Shown here one piece after another: positions 62,058 to 64,000 of a stretch of DNA of 64,000 nt. Positions within the stretch are counted from its first letter, which is position 1. Every line of letters starts with the position of its first letter. This stretch comes from Lacrimispora celerecrescens (GTDB taxonomy: Bacteria; Bacillota; Clostridia; Lachnospirales; Lachnospiraceae), in NCBI RefSeq assembly GCF_000732605.1, contig NZ_JPME01000003.1:151-64150 (forward strand), read 5' to 3'. Under the pieces are notes generated by a model. That model ran no database searches, was not told the DNA's origin, and saw only the letters and a program-made list of their open reading frames with translations. Made by a program: the position numbers and the translations under genes.

Positions 62058-63191
62058 ATGGCAGGATCAACACTGGGGACAATATGGAAGGTAACAACCT
62101 GGGGGGAATCTCATGGAAAGGCCATCGGCGTCGTGCTGGACGGCTGCCCGGCGGGTCTTAAACTGGAGGAGGCAGATATCCAGGAATACTTAGACCGGAG
62201 AAAACCGGGGCAGAGCAAATTTACCACAAAGCGCCAGGAGGCCGATCAGGTGGAGATCCTGTCCGGGGTCTTTGAAGGAAAGACAACCGGGACTCCCATT
62301 TCCATGGTGATCTGGAATACGGACCAGCGCTCCAGGGATTACGGAAACTTAATGGAGGTCTATCGTCCGGGCCATGCAGATTTTTCTTTTGATGAAAAAT
62401 ATGGGATCAGGGATTACCGGGGTGGCGGCCGTTCCTCCGGAAGGGAGACCATTGGAAGGGTGGCGGCCGGCGCTGTTGCCGCCTGTTTCTTAAAGAGTCT
62501 GGGAATTACCGTGACTGCTTACACCAGATCTGTTGGGCCTTATGAAGTAAAGGCAGAACAGTTCAGCATAAAAGAACGGGATAATAACAGCCTTTTCATG
62601 CCTGATAAGGAAACCGCGGCTCTTGCCTGCGAATACTTAGAAGAGATGATGGGAAAGCTGGATTCTGTAGGAGGCGTGGTGGAATGCGTCATTGACGGCG
62701 TTCCAGCCGGTATCGGCGATCCGGTATTTGAAAAATATGATGCAGCTCTTGCCAAAGCGGTCATGTCCATCGGAGCAGTCAAAGGCTTTGAAATCGGAGA
62801 TGGCTTTGATGCTGCACGTGCACTGGGATCCCAGAATAATGATGGCTTTTGTCAGGGACTTAATAAGGAGGTGGAGAAGATCACCAACCACGCAGGTGGT
62901 ATTCTTGGAGGAATCAGTGATGGTTCCCAGGTGGTCCTCCGCGCAGCCTTTAAGCCCACGCCGTCTGTGGCACAGTCCCAGAAAACTGTGACGCGACTGG
63001 GTGAGGAAACAGAGATTCAGATCAAAGGGCGCCATGACCCCATTATTGTTCCGCGGGCAGTGGTGGTAGTGGAAGCCATGGCAGCGCTAACCACGGCGGA
63101 CTTACTGCTTGCCAACATGGCTTCCAGAATGGACAGGATCCTTGCCTTTTATGGCCGGCCGGCGGCTGGGGACGTGGAAGGAAGCTTATAA
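62058..63191 (+). CDS. aroC: Chorismate synthase
   Basis: A 377-residue enzyme that converts EPSP to chorismate, the last step of the shikimate pathway, with reduced FMN. Signatures are WGESHGKAIG at the N-terminus, RGGGRSSGRETIGRVAAGAV in the middle and GRHDPIIVPRAVVV near the C-terminus. ATG 62058 follows AAAGGAGAG; the frame is open to 61971, but that region is the repeat leader. No other aro gene is adjacent. A terminator follows. Confidence 0.96.
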   Translation: MAGSTLGTIWKVTTWGESHGKAIGVVLDGCPAGLKLEEADIQEYLDRRKPGQSKFTTKRQEADQVEILSGVFEGKTTGTPISMVIWNTDQRSRDYGNLMEVYRPGHADFSFDEKYGIRDYRGGGRSSGRETIGRVAAGAVAACFLKSLGITVTAYTRSVGPYEVKAEQFSIKERDNNSLFMPDKETAALACEYLEEMMGKLDSVGGVVECVIDGVPAGIGDPVFEKYDAALAKAVMSIGAVKGFEIGDGFDAARALGSQNNDGFCQGLNKEVEKITNHAGGILGGISDGSQVVLRAAFKPTPSVAQSQKTVTRLGEETEIQIKGRHDPIIVPRAVVVVEAMAALTTADLLLANMASRMDRILAFYGRPAAGDVEGSL

Positions 63192-63201
63192 ACTTGATAA
63201 A

Positions 63202-63240
63202 ATCCGGCATTTATGATATGTTAAATGCCGGATATATTTT
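63202..63240 (+). terminator. Terminator after aroC
   Basis: A 12-bp perfect stem (63202-63213, ATCCGGCATTTA, with 63222-63233) has an 8-nt loop and an ATATTTT tail. Confidence 0.85.
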
Positions 63241-63310
63241 GCGCAAGCAATGAACTGAACAAATAAGCCTGCAGCTTGGCAGGCGATGACTAAGTGACAG
63301 GAGAATGACG

Positions 63311-63757
63311 ATGAAGATTGCAATGGGAAATGACCATACGGCCATAGAAATGAAGAATTCCATCAAGGAATTTGTAGAGAGCAAGGGATATGAGGTAATC
63401 GACTTTGGAACCAATTCCACAGAAAGCTGTGATTATCCGGAGTATGGTGAAAAGGTAGGACGCGCCGTTGCAGACGGAAAAGCTGATCTGGGAATTGCCA
63501 TCTGCGGAACCGGTGTGGGAATTTCCCTTGCCTGCAACAAGGTTAGGGGAATCCGGGCCTGTGTCTGCAGCGAACCCTATACTGCAAAGCTTTCCAGAAT
63601 GCACAATGATTCCAATGTGCTCTGCTTTGGGGCCCGTGTCGTCGGCCAGGAGATGGCAAAGATGATTACAGAAGAATGGCTGGATGCAGAGTATGAGGGC
63701 GGAAGACATCAGCGCCGTGTAGATATGGTGATGGATATCGAAAAAAGAAACGAATAA
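63311..63757 (+). CDS. rpiB: Ribose-5-phosphate isomerase B (RpiB/LacAB family)
   Basis: A 148-residue sugar-phosphate isomerase interconverting ribose 5-phosphate and ribulose 5-phosphate (or a related aldose/ketose pair). Features are MGNDHTAIEMK with the Asp-His of the phosphate site, the catalytic Cys65 in AICGTGVG, and SRMHNDSNVLCFGAR with the later His. ATG 63311 follows AGGAG; an in-frame ATG at 63305 is too close to it. It is 24 bp before a beta-hydroxyacid dehydrogenase-type gene, so the two may form a sugar-acid unit rather than housekeeping pentose metabolism. Confidence 0.93.
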   Translation: MKIAMGNDHTAIEMKNSIKEFVESKGYEVIDFGTNSTESCDYPEYGEKVGRAVADGKADLGIAICGTGVGISLACNKVRGIRACVCSEPYTAKLSRMHNDSNVLCFGARVVGQEMAKMITEEWLDAEYEGGRHQRRVDMVMDIEKRNE

Positions 63758-63781
63758 AATTGTATTGGGAAGGGGTAACTT

Positions 63782-64000
63782 ATGAAAAAGATCGGATTTA
63801 TCGGAATTGGAATTATGGGAAAGTCCATGGTGCGCAATTTAATGAAGGCCGGATATGAGGTGGCGGTATACTCAAGAACCAAAAGCAAGGCAGAAGATGT
63901 CCTTTCAGAAGGTGCTATATGGTGTGAAGATGTGAAGACCTGCTCCAAAGGCAGGGATGCAGTCATCACCATCGTTGGGTATCCGCAGGATGTGGAAGAA
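63782..64000 (+). CDS. NAD(P)-dependent beta-hydroxyacid dehydrogenase family (3' partial)
   Basis: The first 73 residues are visible. The Rossmann start MKKIGFIGIGIMGKSMVRNL contains the GxGxMG dinucleotide motif, and YSRTKSKAEDVLSEGAIWCE continues the pattern of 3-hydroxyisobutyrate / tartronate semialdehyde reductases. The end of the window cuts it off. A GGGG-containing site precedes ATG 63782. Confidence 0.88.
   Translation, partial: MKKIGFIGIGIMGKSMVRNLMKAGYEVAVYSRTKSKAEDVLSEGAIWCEDVKTCSKGRDAVITIVGYPQDVEE

Overview
This window looks like a chromosomal segment of a low-to-moderate GC, spore-former-type Firmicute, most probably a Lachnospiraceae (Clostridium cluster XIVa, Lacrimispora-like) anaerobe. 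The reasons are clostridial AAGGAGG ribosome binding sites, frequent GTG/TTG starts, HydE, HelD, many GGDEF proteins, a PotABCD operon led by an XRE-cupin regulator, and clostridial domain combinations. Genus is inference. I saw no rRNA, tRNA, CRISPR array, IS element or prophage.

Layout. 1-3 kb: a DEAD-box helicase (5' cut by the window edge) and the 23S rRNA methyltransferase RlmD. 3-18 kb: an accessory stretch of small stress, detoxification and regulatory genes (GNATs, YqxD, MFS transporter, RidA, two HxlR, a second DEAD-box helicase, cupin, VOC, two TetR, flavodoxin, a berberine-bridge-type FAD oxidase, MarR, a frameshifted serine hydrolase, a C39-like protease and a lipoprotein). Several regulators have textbook TTGACA-17-TATAAT-type promoters with dyads over the start point. 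18-24 kb: a 1242-residue DUF11 repeat protein without signal peptide, a thioesterase and a glucose/sorbosone dehydrogenase-like propeller. 24-27 kb: a MerR regulon of three 19-bp-spacer promoters serving merR itself, a ruined radical SAM gene, and an FMN reductase/aldo-keto reductase pair. 27-32 kb: HelD, then a three-gene set (unknown, MBL-fold hydrolase, amidohydrolase).

32-50 kb is rich in cyclic-di-GMP genes: five GGDEF proteins, one also EAL, fed by Cache, 7TM, PAS and V4R sensors. They are interspersed with a GH105 hydrolase, hydE, a COG4997 NTP pyrophosphatase, a tyrosine recombinase and a DtxR regulator. 50-56 kb: two overlapping D12-class DNA adenine methyltransferases without a visible nuclease, a P-type cation ATPase and a secreted tyrosine phosphatase. 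56-61 kb: the polyamine importer operon (XRE-cupin, potA, potB, potC, potD) on the minus strand. 61-64 kb: a beta-propeller lactonase, aroC behind a leader with two tandem hairpins, rpiB, and the start of a beta-hydroxyacid dehydrogenase.

The most notable things are these: three genes whose best start is AUC or AUU behind a good Shine-Dalgarno sequence; the three-promoter MerR regulon; gene remnants too short for ordinary ORF calling (radical SAM, PhnB-like, LuxR, MCP, MgtA tails); a perfect 36-bp hairpin with a 3-nt loop; covarying tandem hairpins before aroC; and the orphan methyltransferase pair. No single locus is clearly a new defence or biosynthetic system. The near-cognate starts and the aroC leader are the best candidates for something undescribed.
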